NCBI GenBank assembly: GCA_023395595.1
Contig: JAEWYO010000038.1
Location: forward strand, 1-64,000
Origin: Bacillota bacterium
GTDB taxonomy: Bacteria; Bacillota; Clostridia; Christensenellales; CAG-138
DNA: 64,000 bases
Direction: 5' to 3'
The first letter of the stretch is position 1, and the number at the start of each line of letters is the position of its first letter. The translations under genes were made by a program, and so were the position numbers. Below, in pieces: positions 42,411 to 51,333 of the stretch. Below the pieces are notes generated by a model. It saw nothing but the letters and a program-made list of their open reading frames with translations, was not told the origin of the DNA and did no database searches.

Positions 42411-43392
42411 ACAGTTCCCTGAGCCTTTCTGCAATCACCGCGTCGTCCAGACCGTTTCGTTTCACAGTCAAAATCAGGCGAACGGCTTTCGCCTCGCGAT
42501 CCCGCGCAAGATAGTATCCGACTACGGGAAAAATCGTCATGCTCTCGTGCCTGTGAGAATTCACCAGTGAGAGCAGATAGTCGTCCCGCGTTTTTTCGAG
42601 CATTGCGATATTGCCCGTTGCAAGCATTTGATTGAGCCCTTCTTGCAGCGCACCTTTGGCGACACTGCCGGAGATCGCTTTGGTTAGCGTCTCTGCGGAG
42701 AGCTCGTATGCGTTGATGAGTGAATCCGTCTGTACGCCTGCGCTCGGAAAGAGCACTTCCTTCAGATCTTCCTTTTGCGCACCCATCGCGCGCATGCGAA
42801 GAAAGGTAATAACGTTGTTAAAGTCACAAAGCGCTGCGAAGTACTGCCGGATAAACGGCTCCTTCATGCTCTTTGTCGCATGCAAGCAATGCGCGTGATA
42901 GCCATAGTCGGCATACACACTCACCATCTGCGGTTCCGCCGCAATCTTGAGCTTTGCTTCGAGGCGACGCATTGCTTCGCACAGCTCCTCCGGCAGCAGA
43001 TCGTATTTCATCTCTGAAACCATTGTGCCGAGTTGCTCCCGCGTGAAAAGCCCGCCTTCGAGCCAGATGATGTCCGGCGTACCAAGCAAGCGCGCTTTGA
43101 TTAAAACCTTGAGGTTTTGTGCATCTGTTTGCAGCAAAAATAGGTCTGTGAGTGCGGAATCCGGCGACAGCTCGCGGATTGTTTCCACAGTTTGTCTGCG
43201 AACGGACTCAATCATTCGCTCTGTGTCTTCTCCCGTTGCGTCCGGCAAATTGCCGTACTTCGCGTCGGACAGCATCCGCAGCGCGTCTTCCAGCGATCCT
43301 TCGGCCATACGGCGGACGGCATCTTTGCCAAAGAGCGACTTTTCCAGCGCACTGATACGTGCGCAGGCGTAGGCGTAGCTAGGCTGTGGCAT
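42403..43392 (-). CDS. ntpC: V/A-type ATPase subunit C
   Basis: Connects the membrane rotor to the central stalk (d-subunit equivalent). The ATG at 43392 (329 aa) has GGAGGGAG upstream; a longer frame to 43548 lies inside ntpE. Typical segments are YAYACARISALEKSLFG, DAQNLKVLIKARLLG and the C-terminal ARDREAKAVRLILTVKRNGL. The gene order and the all-helical composition agree. Confidence 0.92.
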   Translation of the reverse strand: MPQPSYAYACARISALEKSLFGKDAVRRMAEGSLEDALRMLSDAKYGNLPDATGEDTERMIESVRRQTVETIRELSPDSALTDLFLLQTDAQNLKVLIKARLLGTPDIIWLEGGLFTREQLGTMVSEMKYDLLPEELCEAMRRLEAKLKIAAEPQMVSVYADYGYHAHCLHATKSMKEPFIRQYFAALCDFNNVITFLRMRAMGAQKEDLKEVLFPSAGVQTDSLINAYELSAETLTKAISGSVAKGALQEGLNQMLATGNIAMLEKTRDDYLLSLVNSHRHESMTIFPVVGYYLARDREAKAVRLILTVKRNGLDDAVIAERLRELYG

Positions 43393-43408
43393 GACTCCCT
43401 CCCTCCGC

Positions 43409-43993
43409 TCAGTCGAAGAGCAGCTGATAGACCGCGGTTTCTTCCGCGTCCCGAACGGTTGCAAGCAGCGAACGGAAGGAACAATCCTTCTCGTATCCGT
43501 CGCCGAGCAGGATAAACCCGCCATCGATTGCGGCACAGCCGTTTGCAAGCGTCAGCTTCTTCTCCGGCATGGCGAGTACCAGCGCGGCAAGCGCTTCGCG
43601 ATCCCGCTCCGCGGGCAAAACCGTTTCTCCACCCTCCGCCTGAGACGCAAGCATGCTTGCGCAGATGCTTTTGCGCTGCTCAAAGCCGAGCGAGAGCATC
43701 GCGTCATACGCGCGGGTAAACGCAGAATCGATCACCGCGCGTTTTTTTCGCAACGCGTCTTTCTTTGCGTCCAGCTTGGCGCGGGTTTGATAGCCGCTGA
43801 TGAGGCTCTTGACCGCGTTTTCTTTCTGGCTGGTCAATTCCGTCCTGCGCGCAGAGACTACCTTGCCGCCTTCGCGTTGGATACCGTCTGCCACCGTTTG
43901 TGCTTCCGCAAGAACGGCGCGCGCCTCATCCTGCGCATCAAGAACGATGCGCTCGGCGAGTTTATTGGTTCCGGAGATGGTTACACTTGCCAT
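43409..43993 (-). CDS. ntpE: V/A-type ATPase subunit E (peripheral stalk)
   Basis: Peripheral stalk subunit that pairs with the small NtpF coiled coil. The ATG at 43993 (194 aa) has AAGGAG seven bases upstream. Residues 1-90 are a Lys/Ala/Glu coiled coil (NKLAERIVLDAQDEARAVLA), and the C-terminal half is the globular head-binding domain ending DAEETAVYQLLFD. Confidence 0.9.
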   Translation of the reverse strand: MASVTISGTNKLAERIVLDAQDEARAVLAEAQTVADGIQREGGKVVSARRTELTSQKENAVKSLISGYQTRAKLDAKKDALRKKRAVIDSAFTRAYDAMLSLGFEQRKSICASMLASQAEGGETVLPAERDREALAALVLAMPEKKLTLANGCAAIDGGFILLGDGYEKDCSFRSLLATVRDAEETAVYQLLFD

Positions 43994-44027
43994 TGGCTGC
44001 TCCTTATCGTGCAAACGCTGATTCACT

Positions 44028-44510
44028 TTATCCAATCTTCACGCCGTTGACGAGCAGGAAGGAGATCAGCAGTGCAAGAACCGCGTAGGTTTCGACCATG
44101 ACGGTCATAAGCATCGCTTTACCAAATTCTTCCGGCTTTTTTGCAACGAGGTTGATGCCGGCGACGGCAACTTTACCCTGTGCGATTGCGGAAAGCCAGC
44201 CGCCAAAAGCCGCGGGGCATGCCGCAAAGAGCAGGTTGAGTCCATTGGTAATGGTGACCGCCTGCGCGGCTCCGCCCAGAAGGCCTGCTTTGGTTGCGAT
44301 GACGAACGCGATGAGAAGGCCATAGATGCCCTGTGTGCCCGGCAAAAGCTGCAAGAGCAAGCAAGAGCCAAAGCGATCCGGGTCTTCCGAAACAACGCCC
44401 GCTGCGGCCTGACCCGCCATGCCGACGCCAACCGCGCTGCCAACACCCGCCATTGCTGCGGAGAGAACCGCGGCTGCCGCCGCCAGAACGATGCCCCAAT
44501 TGATTTCCAT
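44028..44510 (-). CDS. ntpK: V/A-type ATPase subunit K (membrane rotor ring), Na+-type ligands
   Basis: Proteolipid that forms the ion-carrying ring. The 160-aa protein has four membrane helices in two homologous hairpins, the duplicated 16-kDa form. The residues that hold Na+ in Enterococcus hirae NtpK (Leu61, Thr64, Gln65, Gln110, Glu139) are matched by LLPGTQGIYG (Leu56, Thr59, Gln60), AIAQGKVAVAG (Gln111) and MVETYAVL (Glu140). Only the second hairpin keeps the acidic residue. The match supports Na+ rather than H+ transport, by homology. Confidence 0.95.
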   Translation of the reverse strand: MEINWGIVLAAAAAVLSAAMAGVGSAVGVGMAGQAAAGVVSEDPDRFGSCLLLQLLPGTQGIYGLLIAFVIATKAGLLGGAAQAVTITNGLNLLFAACPAAFGGWLSAIAQGKVAVAGINLVAKKPEEFGKAMLMTVMVETYAVLALLISFLLVNGVKIG

Positions 44511-44603
44511 ACTTGAAATCCTCCTTATACTACTATTGAAACCAGATGATAGAGTGATGGATGTTCACAACATCCGAAGTATTGTTGCTTTGTGGTTTTA
44601 GTG

Positions 44604-46553
44604 CTATTCCGCTACGTGAGATGCGTCCTGAGCGATCCGCACGTGCTTGGTTCGATACCCCAGCGGCTGGAAAGGTCTGCCACCCGCTTCGTAAAACTTG
44701 CCGAAAAATTCGACATACTGCAAACGAGCGGTGTGCACAAACGCACCGAGCGTATTGATCGCCAGCCCGAATGCATGCAGCGCGACGAGCAACGCAACGC
44801 CGATTGCAGTACCGAGTATCTTCAGGATGAGGTTCGGAGACGTCATGAGCATACTGCAAAGGTCGTTGAACACGGTTGCGATAACACCCGTTGCAACGCC
44901 GAGCGCGAACAGACGCGAATAGGACAGAATGTCCGAAAGATAGCCGGAGATCTGATAGAGCTCAAACAAGCCTTGCGCCGTTCTGCCAACCACATTTTTC
45001 GATTCTCTGCCTTTGAAGAGCAGGAGCGTGAGCGCGCCGAGAATCGCCATATACATACCGATCGTTCCAACGATTGCTGGAATTCCGGCAATGGCGCTGC
45101 CGAGCCCGAACACGACGAGCCCGATGAGCACAAACATCCAAGAGAGCGTGTCGTAGATTGCCGTTCTCCAATCTCCGCGGGAAAGCGCCATCCGCATCTT
45201 GAGTCCAAGACCAAACAGGATGTGAAGGAACCCCAGCCCGAAGCAGATGATCAACATACCGATCGGGTCCGTCATCGGGTCGAGAATCATCGGAAATTTA
45301 TCCACCGTGCCAAAGAGCACGTCAAAGTCCATACCAAAGAATGTGCCAACCAAAAACCCCCACAGAACTGTGGACAGCCCGCCCCAGAAGAGAACCCAGG
45401 CAAACCCCAAGGCACCGCCGGTTGGTTTTTTGAGTTTAATAAACAGGAAGCACAGAAGGGACAGTACGAGACCGTAGCCCGTGTCGCTGAGCATCATGCC
45501 AAAGAGCAGCACGTAAAACGGTGTCATATAGGGCGTTGCGTCAATTCCCTTTGGATCGGGACGACTATAGAGGTTCGTCACCTGTTCAAACGGGGTCACG
45601 AACGGTTTGTTCTCTACGTAAGAGGGTGGAACCTCGTCCTCCTCCGGCTCGCGCACATCTAGATAGTATGCGTCCGTGACGGAGTTGACCGCCTGCACAA
45701 GAGCATCCTGCTTGTCCGCAGGGAGCCAACCTTCAAGCTGGAACGTCGCCGCCGAGCGAACCAGTTCCGCCGCGGCAAGCGCGCGGTCACGTTCGATGAC
45801 AGCCGCGTCATATGCGCCTTCCACAAGCGATTCGCGTCCGGTCGCGGATTCGCTCAGTTCGTTTTCGAGTTCAACCTTTTTCGCGTTGAGTGTGCGGTTT
45901 CTCTCGGAAAGCTCTTCCATCGCTTCTGCCGGAGTGCCTGGCATCTTCGGGAAAGCATAGTCCGTCCAGTCGAGCGATTTTAGGAAGTTTGCAACGCTTT
46001 TTACCTCGTCAATCGGGCAGGCGACTACACACGTGCGCACAATGCCCTCGTTGAAGAGTTGATACTCCGCCGTTGCATCGATGTTTTCGAGTTTCTCGAC
46101 ATCCGAAGAAGCGATCAGTCCCGTGAAATACTTGACTTTCTTACTGACGAAATACGTCATCATATCCGCGGGAAACGCTTGCCAAGGGCGCAGAGCAGCG
46201 ATCAGCGCTTCGTTTTTATCGATCTCAGATTTTGTGCTTGCCAGCTCTCGGTTGAGTATGCTGAGCGTGTCACTCAGCGTGACCGCCTCCGGTAATAGAG
46301 CAAAAAGCTCCTCCGCCTTTGCTTCGGTCGGAGCAGCAAACAAGCTCTTTTTTTGCGCATATGGGCGCATGGTTTTCAGCGCGTCGCCCAGTTTCTGAAG
46401 CCGCGCCTGCGCGCGTTCCAGCGCGGCTAGCGCGCCATTGTCTTCTCCACCGGAGATGACTTCAACCGCGCGTATCGCCTGCAATGCGTTCAAAATCTTT
46501 GCTTCGTCCGCCTTGTGCGCAACGAGCGTCATCCGCTTCATCGAAACGATCAT
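44604..46553 (-). CDS. ntpI: V/A-type ATPase subunit I (membrane stator)
   Basis: Stator subunit with the ion half-channels, 649 aa. Residues 1-330 are cytoplasmic and coiled-coil-rich; about eight membrane helices follow (from YMTPFYVLLFGMMLSDTGYG). The conserved arginines are in LSYSRLFALGVATGV and HTARLQYVEFFGKFYEAGG, which face the rotor Glu. The ATG overlaps the ntpF TGA (ATGA). A 93-base gap separates it from ntpK. Confidence 0.95.
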   Translation of the reverse strand: MIVSMKRMTLVAHKADEAKILNALQAIRAVEVISGGEDNGALAALERAQARLQKLGDALKTMRPYAQKKSLFAAPTEAKAEELFALLPEAVTLSDTLSILNRELASTKSEIDKNEALIAALRPWQAFPADMMTYFVSKKVKYFTGLIASSDVEKLENIDATAEYQLFNEGIVRTCVVACPIDEVKSVANFLKSLDWTDYAFPKMPGTPAEAMEELSERNRTLNAKKVELENELSESATGRESLVEGAYDAAVIERDRALAAAELVRSAATFQLEGWLPADKQDALVQAVNSVTDAYYLDVREPEEDEVPPSYVENKPFVTPFEQVTNLYSRPDPKGIDATPYMTPFYVLLFGMMLSDTGYGLVLSLLCFLFIKLKKPTGGALGFAWVLFWGGLSTVLWGFLVGTFFGMDFDVLFGTVDKFPMILDPMTDPIGMLIICFGLGFLHILFGLGLKMRMALSRGDWRTAIYDTLSWMFVLIGLVVFGLGSAIAGIPAIVGTIGMYMAILGALTLLLFKGRESKNVVGRTAQGLFELYQISGYLSDILSYSRLFALGVATGVIATVFNDLCSMLMTSPNLILKILGTAIGVALLVALHAFGLAINTLGAFVHTARLQYVEFFGKFYEAGGRPFQPLGYRTKHVRIAQDASHVAE

Positions 46554-46864
46554 GCCGTTATCGTCACCTTATCCAAAAGATAGGCCACTGCCTGATCCAG
46601 CTTTTCATTTGCTTTTTCGCAGAGCGTGCCTGCTTTCTGCTGCATGGTTTCGAGCAGCGCAGCAGAACGTTGTTCGCCCTCCTGCTTCGCCGATTCAAGC
46701 GCCGCCTGCATCTCTGTGCGCGATTCGCTCTCCAAATCGGCAAGCGCACGCGCCGCATCTTCCTTTGCTTTCTGGGTCAATTCACGCGCCTGGAGCGCCG
46801 CATCCTGACGGATTTGCTCCGCCTGCTGCTCCGCTGTAGCGATTTCTTCGATGACCGATCGCAT
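46550..46864 (-). CDS. ntpF: V/A-type ATPase small stalk subunit (NtpF, G/H type)
   Basis: Forms the peripheral stalk coiled coil with NtpE. The ATG at 46864 (104 aa) has GGAGGAAACGC just upstream; the longer frame to 46951 starts near the promoter. The sequence is an almost pure Ala/Glu/Lys/Gln coiled coil (QDAALQARELTQKAKEDAAR). As first gene it matches the E. hirae order ntpFIKECGABD. Confidence 0.88.
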   Translation of the reverse strand: MRSVIEEIATAEQQAEQIRQDAALQARELTQKAKEDAARALADLESESRTEMQAALESAKQEGEQRSAALLETMQQKAGTLCEKANEKLDQAVAYLLDKVTITA

Positions 46865-46941
46865 GCGTTTCCTCCGAATCCCGTAATCGTCCGAACTGTT
46901 TTGTTTGTTCTGAATATCTGAAAAAATGATCTGCTTGTTCG

Positions 46942-46971
46942 ATCTTACCATATTACAATCGGGCTAGACAA
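46942..46971 (-). promoter_or_regulatory. Promoter of the V/A-ATPase operon
   Basis: On the minus strand TTGTCT (46966-46971) and TAAGAT (46942-46947), the latter preceded by TGG, are spaced by 18 bases. The leader to ntpF would be about 70 bases. Confidence 0.55.
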
Positions 46972-47036
46972 CACTATAAAAGAGATTTCGAAGGATTTTA
47001 TTCATATATAATTTCGAATCGTTCTTTCTAGAAGAG

Positions 47037-47084
47037 CAAAACGCAGGCTATGCGGCGGGAAGAACACCCGTCACATGCCTGCGT
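47037..47084 (-). terminator. Terminator between upp and the V/A-ATPase operon
   Basis: On the minus strand ACGCAGGC and GCCTGCGT form an 8-bp outer stem enclosing a second short stem (ACGGGTG/CCCGCCG region), followed by TTTTGC. It follows the upp stop by about 30 bases. Confidence 0.7.
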
Positions 47085-47111
47085 ATTGATGAATTCGGTG
47101 GCTCAGGTTGT

Positions 47112-47741
47112 TTATTTGGTACCAAAGAGGCGGTCGCCCGCGTCGCCAAGGCCGGGCACGATATAGCCGTGCTCATTGAGCTTCTCGTCGATATGCGCCA
47201 CATAGATGTCCACATCCGGGTGCGCAGCCTGCATAGCGGCGATTCCTTCGGGTGCGGCGATCAGGCTCACAAAGCGGATGCTTCCGACGTTGTTTTGCTT
47301 GAGGATGTGAATCGCTTCGATGCCGGAGTTTCCGGTGGCAAGCATCGGATCGACGATGATGGTTTCGCGCTCTGCAATATCCTGCGGCAGCTTGCAATAG
47401 TAGCCAGTGGGCATGAGCGTATCGGGATTGCGATAGAGTCCAATATGCCCGACTTTCGCGTTGGGGATCAGGCTCATGATGCCGTCCGCCATACCAAGCC
47501 CAGCGCGGAGAATCGGGATCACCGCGATTTTTTCGTTGGCGAGGGTCTGTACAGAGGTTTTGCAAATCGGTGTTTCGATTTCGATTGTTTTGAGTTCGAG
47601 ATCGCGCGTGACCTCATAGGCCATCAGCATCGCAAGCTCGTAAACGAGTTCACGGAATGCCTTGGAGCCGGTGTCTTTGTCGCGCAGGAGCGAAAGCTTG
47701 TGCTGTACGAGCGGGTGGTCGATGGTGGTTACTTTTGACAT
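47112..47741 (-). CDS. upp: Uracil phosphoribosyltransferase
   Basis: Salvages uracil to UMP with PRPP. The 209-aa product is full length, with HPLVQHKLSLLRDKDTGSKAFRE in overlapping pieces, PILRAGLGMADGIMSLIPNA, the PRPP loop IIVDPMLATGNSG and the C-terminal YIVPGLGDAGDRLFGTK that contacts uracil. It starts 12 bases after rpiB. In Bacillus the F-type atp operon follows upp; here the V/A-type operon takes that place. Confidence 0.97.
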   Translation of the reverse strand: MSKVTTIDHPLVQHKLSLLRDKDTGSKAFRELVYELAMLMAYEVTRDLELKTIEIETPICKTSVQTLANEKIAVIPILRAGLGMADGIMSLIPNAKVGHIGLYRNPDTLMPTGYYCKLPQDIAERETIIVDPMLATGNSGIEAIHILKQNNVGSIRFVSLIAAPEGIAAMQAAHPDVDIYVAHIDEKLNEHGYIVPGLGDAGDRLFGTK

Positions 47742-47753
47742 AGATGAGCCTCC

Positions 47754-48200
47754 TTAGTGCGTTTTTTCGTAAGCGGATATTTTATCGATTCTGCGCTGGT
47801 GCCGTTCTCCGTGCGAAAACGGTTCCTCCAGCCAGAGATCAACGATTCCCTTTGCGCGCACAACCGTGGTTACGTTCGCGCCGAGAGCCAGCATATTGGT
47901 GTCGTTGTGTTCGCGCGTCATTTTAGCGGAGTATTCGTCTGTAACCAGCGCACAGCGTATGCCGTGCACCTTGTTTGCGGCAATGCTCACGCCGATGCCG
48001 GTCGTGCAGATGACGATGCCGCGTTCAAACTCCCCGCGCGCTACGCCTTCCGCTACAGGAAAGACGTAATCCGGGTAGTCGATGCTGTTTTTATCGTAGG
48101 AACCGAAGTCTTTCACCTCATGCCCTTCCTCGCGCAGATAAGCGACGAGCGCTTCTTTCAGGTCGAAGCCGCCGTGGTCGCAACCGATGGCCAGTTTCAT
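47754..48200 (-). CDS. rpiB: Ribose-5-phosphate isomerase B / sugar-phosphate isomerase RpiB-LacAB family
   Basis: Interconverts ribose 5-phosphate and ribulose 5-phosphate. The ATG at 48200 (148 aa) gives MKLAIGCDHGGFDLKEALVAY and has GGAAGAG upstream. Cys of VICTTGIGVSIAANKVHGIR is the catalytic base of RpiB; HNDTNMLALGAN is also typical. It lies between sua5 and upp as in Bacillus, where the equivalent is ywlF. Confidence 0.94.
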   Translation of the reverse strand: MKLAIGCDHGGFDLKEALVAYLREEGHEVKDFGSYDKNSIDYPDYVFPVAEGVARGEFERGIVICTTGIGVSIAANKVHGIRCALVTDEYSAKMTREHNDTNMLALGANVTTVVRAKGIVDLWLEEPFSHGERHQRRIDKISAYEKTH

Positions 48201-48259
48201 GTTCTCTCTCTTCCTTTCGTGCCTCTGGTGTCTTGTGTATCTCAAATCTGATTTGTCTC

Positions 48260-49339
48260 TCAGTCTTTCGAAGCGTCGATTACGTGAAATCCCGCCGCAC
48301 GCAGGAGACGGTTCATATATGCCAATCCCTCGTCCTCCGCAGGAATGCCTTCTGCAAGAATCAAATCCGCACGGGTGTCCATCTCACGAAGCGCGGAGAA
48401 TAGATTGGCGCAAAGCGTTTCCGGTTCGTCGCGATCACCAAGAACCGTAAAGCGCTTGCTTCGATAATACGCTTTTGTCTGCTCGGTCGCGGCAATTTCG
48501 ACCGATCGCCCGTCCGCCTCCGCCTCGCGATACAGCGCATTGATGCGCTTTGCCGCTTGTTCCGGTTTGCCGAGAATGACGATCACCTCTGCGGACGGAG
48601 CGTAGTGCTGATATTTCATGCCCGGAGAGGCGGCAACTTCACCATCCTTCATCGGGTTGAGGATGCTGTTACTCACGCGCACTTCGCCGATCAGCGCGGC
48701 GATCATCTCCCGCGTAATCGCGCCCGGACGGAGAATAGTGGGTTCGCCGACGAGTGAGAGCACGGTAGACTCCACGCCGTATTTGCACGCCCCGCCATCA
48801 ATGATCAGCGGAATGCGCCCACCTAAATCATCCAGCACGTGCTGTGCAGTGGTCGGACTCGGCCGGCCGGATCGGTTCGCGCTCGGCGCCGCGATAGGTA
48901 CGCCTGCTTTTGCGATCAAGGCGCGTGCCGTCTTGTTCTGCGGCATGCGCACGGCGACGGTATCTAGCCCTGCCGTAACTTCCTCCGGCACGATGTCGCT
49001 CTTGGGTGCCACCAACGTTAGAGGCCCCGGCCAAAAGGTATCCATTAAAATCTGCGCCTGTTTGGGCATTCTACTCCAAAGCGCGCGCACATCACTTTTT
49101 TTTGCGATGTGTTCGATCAGCGGGTTGTCGGACGGTCTGCCCTTTGCGGCAAATATCTTCGCAACTGCCGCGCCGTTTAGTCCGTTTGCGCCGAGTCCGT
49201 AGACCGTTTCGGTTGGAAAAGCGACCAGTTCGCCCGCTTGAATGAGCTTTGCACCCTGAATCGTGCCCGCTTCTTCCTGCCGCACTGCGCTGACGACCTG
49301 CGTTTCAAACGTCGGGTTCGTGTCTTGTTGTTGTCGCAT
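48260..49339 (-). CDS. L-threonylcarbamoyladenylate synthase (Sua5 type)
   Basis: Makes threonylcarbamoyl-AMP for the t6A37 modification of tRNAs. The ATG at 49339 (359 aa) lies just after the prfA stop; a TTG at 49360 is possible. The YrdC core has LVAFPTETVYGLGANG, the basic pocket KIFAAKGRPSDNPLI, FWPGPLTLV, VAVRMPQN and PIAAPSANRSGRPSPT. The C-terminal Sua5 domain starts after RPGAITREMI and includes the linker PGMKYQHYAP, which separates it from short TsaC. Confidence 0.95.
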   Translation of the reverse strand: MRQQQDTNPTFETQVVSAVRQEEAGTIQGAKLIQAGELVAFPTETVYGLGANGLNGAAVAKIFAAKGRPSDNPLIEHIAKKSDVRALWSRMPKQAQILMDTFWPGPLTLVAPKSDIVPEEVTAGLDTVAVRMPQNKTARALIAKAGVPIAAPSANRSGRPSPTTAQHVLDDLGGRIPLIIDGGACKYGVESTVLSLVGEPTILRPGAITREMIAALIGEVRVSNSILNPMKDGEVAASPGMKYQHYAPSAEVIVILGKPEQAAKRINALYREAEADGRSVEIAATEQTKAYYRSKRFTVLGDRDEPETLCANLFSALREMDTRADLILAEGIPAEDEGLAYMNRLLRAAGFHVIDASKD

Positions 49340-49340
49340 A

Positions 49341-50414
49341 TCAGTCCGACTCTCCGGCAAGCATCTCGCTGCGCTCGGCTAGGCTCAGCGCATCCAGCAT
49401 CTCGTCCATGTCTCCGTCGATAAACGCATCGAGTTTATAGAGCGTCAATCCGATGCGATGATCGGTCACTCTACCCTGCGGAAAGTTATAAGTACGGATG
49501 CGCTCGCTGCGATCACCCGAACCAACTTGATTCTTTCTCGCGCCTGCGCGCTCCGCCTGCTGCTGATTCAGGTAAAAATCATACAGGCGGCTCTTGAGCA
49601 CGCGCATCGCCTGCTCTTTGTTCTTGAGCTGAGACTTTTCGTCCTGACAGGAGACGACCATGCCAGTTGGCAGGTGCGTGATTCGAATGGCGCTTTCCGT
49701 TTTGTTGACATGCTGTCCGCCCGCGCCGCTTGATCGATAGGTGTCGATGCGAAGGTCGGCGTCCTTGATGTCGATCTGCACATCATCCACCTCCGGCAAA
49801 ACCGCAACGGTCGCCGCGCTGGTGTGGATGCGCCCTTGCGATTCCGTCTCCGGCACGCGCTGGACGCGATGGACACCGCTTTCGAACTTGAGTTTGCTAA
49901 ATGCGCCGCGCTTGCCGCCGATGGATAGCACGACCTCCTTCACCCCGCCCATCTCTGTGAGGTTGTTGGACAAATACTCTACCTTGTAGCCGTTTCGTTC
50001 AGCATAACGCAGATACATCCGTAAGAGGTCCGCGCCAAAGAGCGAGGCTTCGTCTCCACCCGTTCCCGCTCGGATTTCGAGAATCACGTCACGATCATCG
50101 TTCGGGTCTTTGGGAAGAAGCAAGATATGCAATTTTTCGTCGAGCGTCTCCCGTTTGGTTTCCAACTCGTCAATCTCTGCGCGAACCAGCTCTTTCATCT
50201 CGCTGTCCAGCCGCTCACCGAGCATGGCTTTGCAGTTTTCCAAAGAGCCCAAAACATCGCTGTATTCGTCAAACGCGATGACAAGTTCCTCCAGAGAAGC
50301 CCGTTCTTTTACCATCTCGCGCCAGGCGTCTTTGTCCGCCATCACGTCCGGCTCTGCAAGCTTCTCGGAAAGAAAGTCAAAGCGTTGTTTGATTCCTTGT
50401 AGTTTGTCGATCAT
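49341..50414 (-). CDS. prfA: Peptide chain release factor 1
   Basis: Recognises UAA and UAG and triggers peptide release. The 357-aa length fits RF1. The GGQ motif is in SSGAGGQHVNKTESAIRITH; upstream GVHRVQRVPETESQGRIHTS is the tip-loop region; AGTGGDEASLFGADLLRMY is domain 1/2. PrmC, encoded just upstream, methylates the GGQ glutamine. The gap to prmC is 97 bases and contains no clear terminator. Confidence 0.97.
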   Translation of the reverse strand: MIDKLQGIKQRFDFLSEKLAEPDVMADKDAWREMVKERASLEELVIAFDEYSDVLGSLENCKAMLGERLDSEMKELVRAEIDELETKRETLDEKLHILLLPKDPNDDRDVILEIRAGTGGDEASLFGADLLRMYLRYAERNGYKVEYLSNNLTEMGGVKEVVLSIGGKRGAFSKLKFESGVHRVQRVPETESQGRIHTSAATVAVLPEVDDVQIDIKDADLRIDTYRSSGAGGQHVNKTESAIRITHLPTGMVVSCQDEKSQLKNKEQAMRVLKSRLYDFYLNQQQAERAGARKNQVGSGDRSERIRTYNFPQGRVTDHRIGLTLYKLDAFIDGDMDEMLDALSLAERSEMLAGESD

Positions 50415-50511
50415 TGTCCCTCCGGCATATGGGCCATCCGTTCGCTCCGGCCCGCGCCCGCGCGCAAAGAAGCGCTCTCGGGCAGTCGAATCCTGTTAAA
50501 ATAATACCATT

Positions 50512-51333
50512 TTACGTTTCTACGATCAGTACGCGCGGATTTCCGCAAAGATCCTGCAAAACGCTCGTCTTCGCGGCAAACAACGCCGCGGCAGACGCGG
50601 ACTGTGTGCTGCCGATTTCGAGTAGCAGCATGCCGTTTTCATTAAGATGGGATTGATACTCCCACGCGATTTTGCGATAAAAATCGAGCCCGTCGCCGCC
50701 GCCATAGAGCGCGAGCTTCGGCTCAAACGTAACTTCTTTTTGCAGGGCTTGCATCTCGTCCAGCGTCAGATACGGTGGGTTGCAGACAATCATGTCAAAC
50801 TTCTCCGGTATCCGCTCAAACAAGTCACTCTCGACAAACGAAACGTCCGCTTCGTTGAGCTCTGCGTTTTCTTTTGCAAGTGCGATCGCCTCGCGGCTGA
50901 TATCCGAACACTTGACAGAAATCCCACCCAGTTTCGCAATCGTGATGCCCAAGCACCCCGTGCCCGTGCAAAGATCAAGGCAGCTGCGATATCCACGCTC
51001 GCGAATCAAGCGAATCGCGGTTTCGGCAAGCAGCTCCGTGTCTTGCCGCGGGATAAGCGCACGCGCGTCCACATAAAACGGCAATCCCATGAACTCCCAT
51101 TCGCCGAGGATGTATTGCAGCGGTTCGCCTTGCGATCTGCGCTCCAGCATCTCGCCAAGATCGGCCAATTGCTCCGGAGAAAGGATCATATCTGAATGAA
51201 TCGTGAGTGCGCTTGTTTCGATTCCGGCAATCGTAGAGACAAGGATCTTCGCCTGTTGCAGCGCTTCTTCCTGCGCAACAGGTTCCAGCATGATCTTCGC
51301 TTCCCGAACGGCTTCCGAAACATTGATGCTCAC
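50512..51333 (-). CDS. prmC: Release factor glutamine methyltransferase
   Basis: Methylates the Gln of the GGQ motif of release factors. The 273-aa protein has the helical N-terminal domain, ARALIPRQDTELLAETA, SAM motif CLDLCTGTGCLGITIA and the catalytic NPPY in FDMIVCNPPYLTLDE. Its ATG overlaps the DUF1385 stop (ATGA), so the two are coupled. Confidence 0.96.
   Translation of the reverse strand: MSINVSEAVREAKIMLEPVAQEEALQQAKILVSTIAGIETSALTIHSDMILSPEQLADLGEMLERRSQGEPLQYILGEWEFMGLPFYVDARALIPRQDTELLAETAIRLIRERGYRSCLDLCTGTGCLGITIAKLGGISVKCSDISREAIALAKENAELNEADVSFVESDLFERIPEKFDMIVCNPPYLTLDEMQALQKEVTFEPKLALYGGGDGLDFYRKIAWEYQSHLNENGMLLLEIGSTQSASAAALFAAKTSVLQDLCGNPRVLIVET

Noticed and set aside
44592..45662. 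356-codon plus-strand ORF opposite ntpI
   Set aside because: Shadow of the V-ATPase I subunit; charged low-complexity product without motifs.
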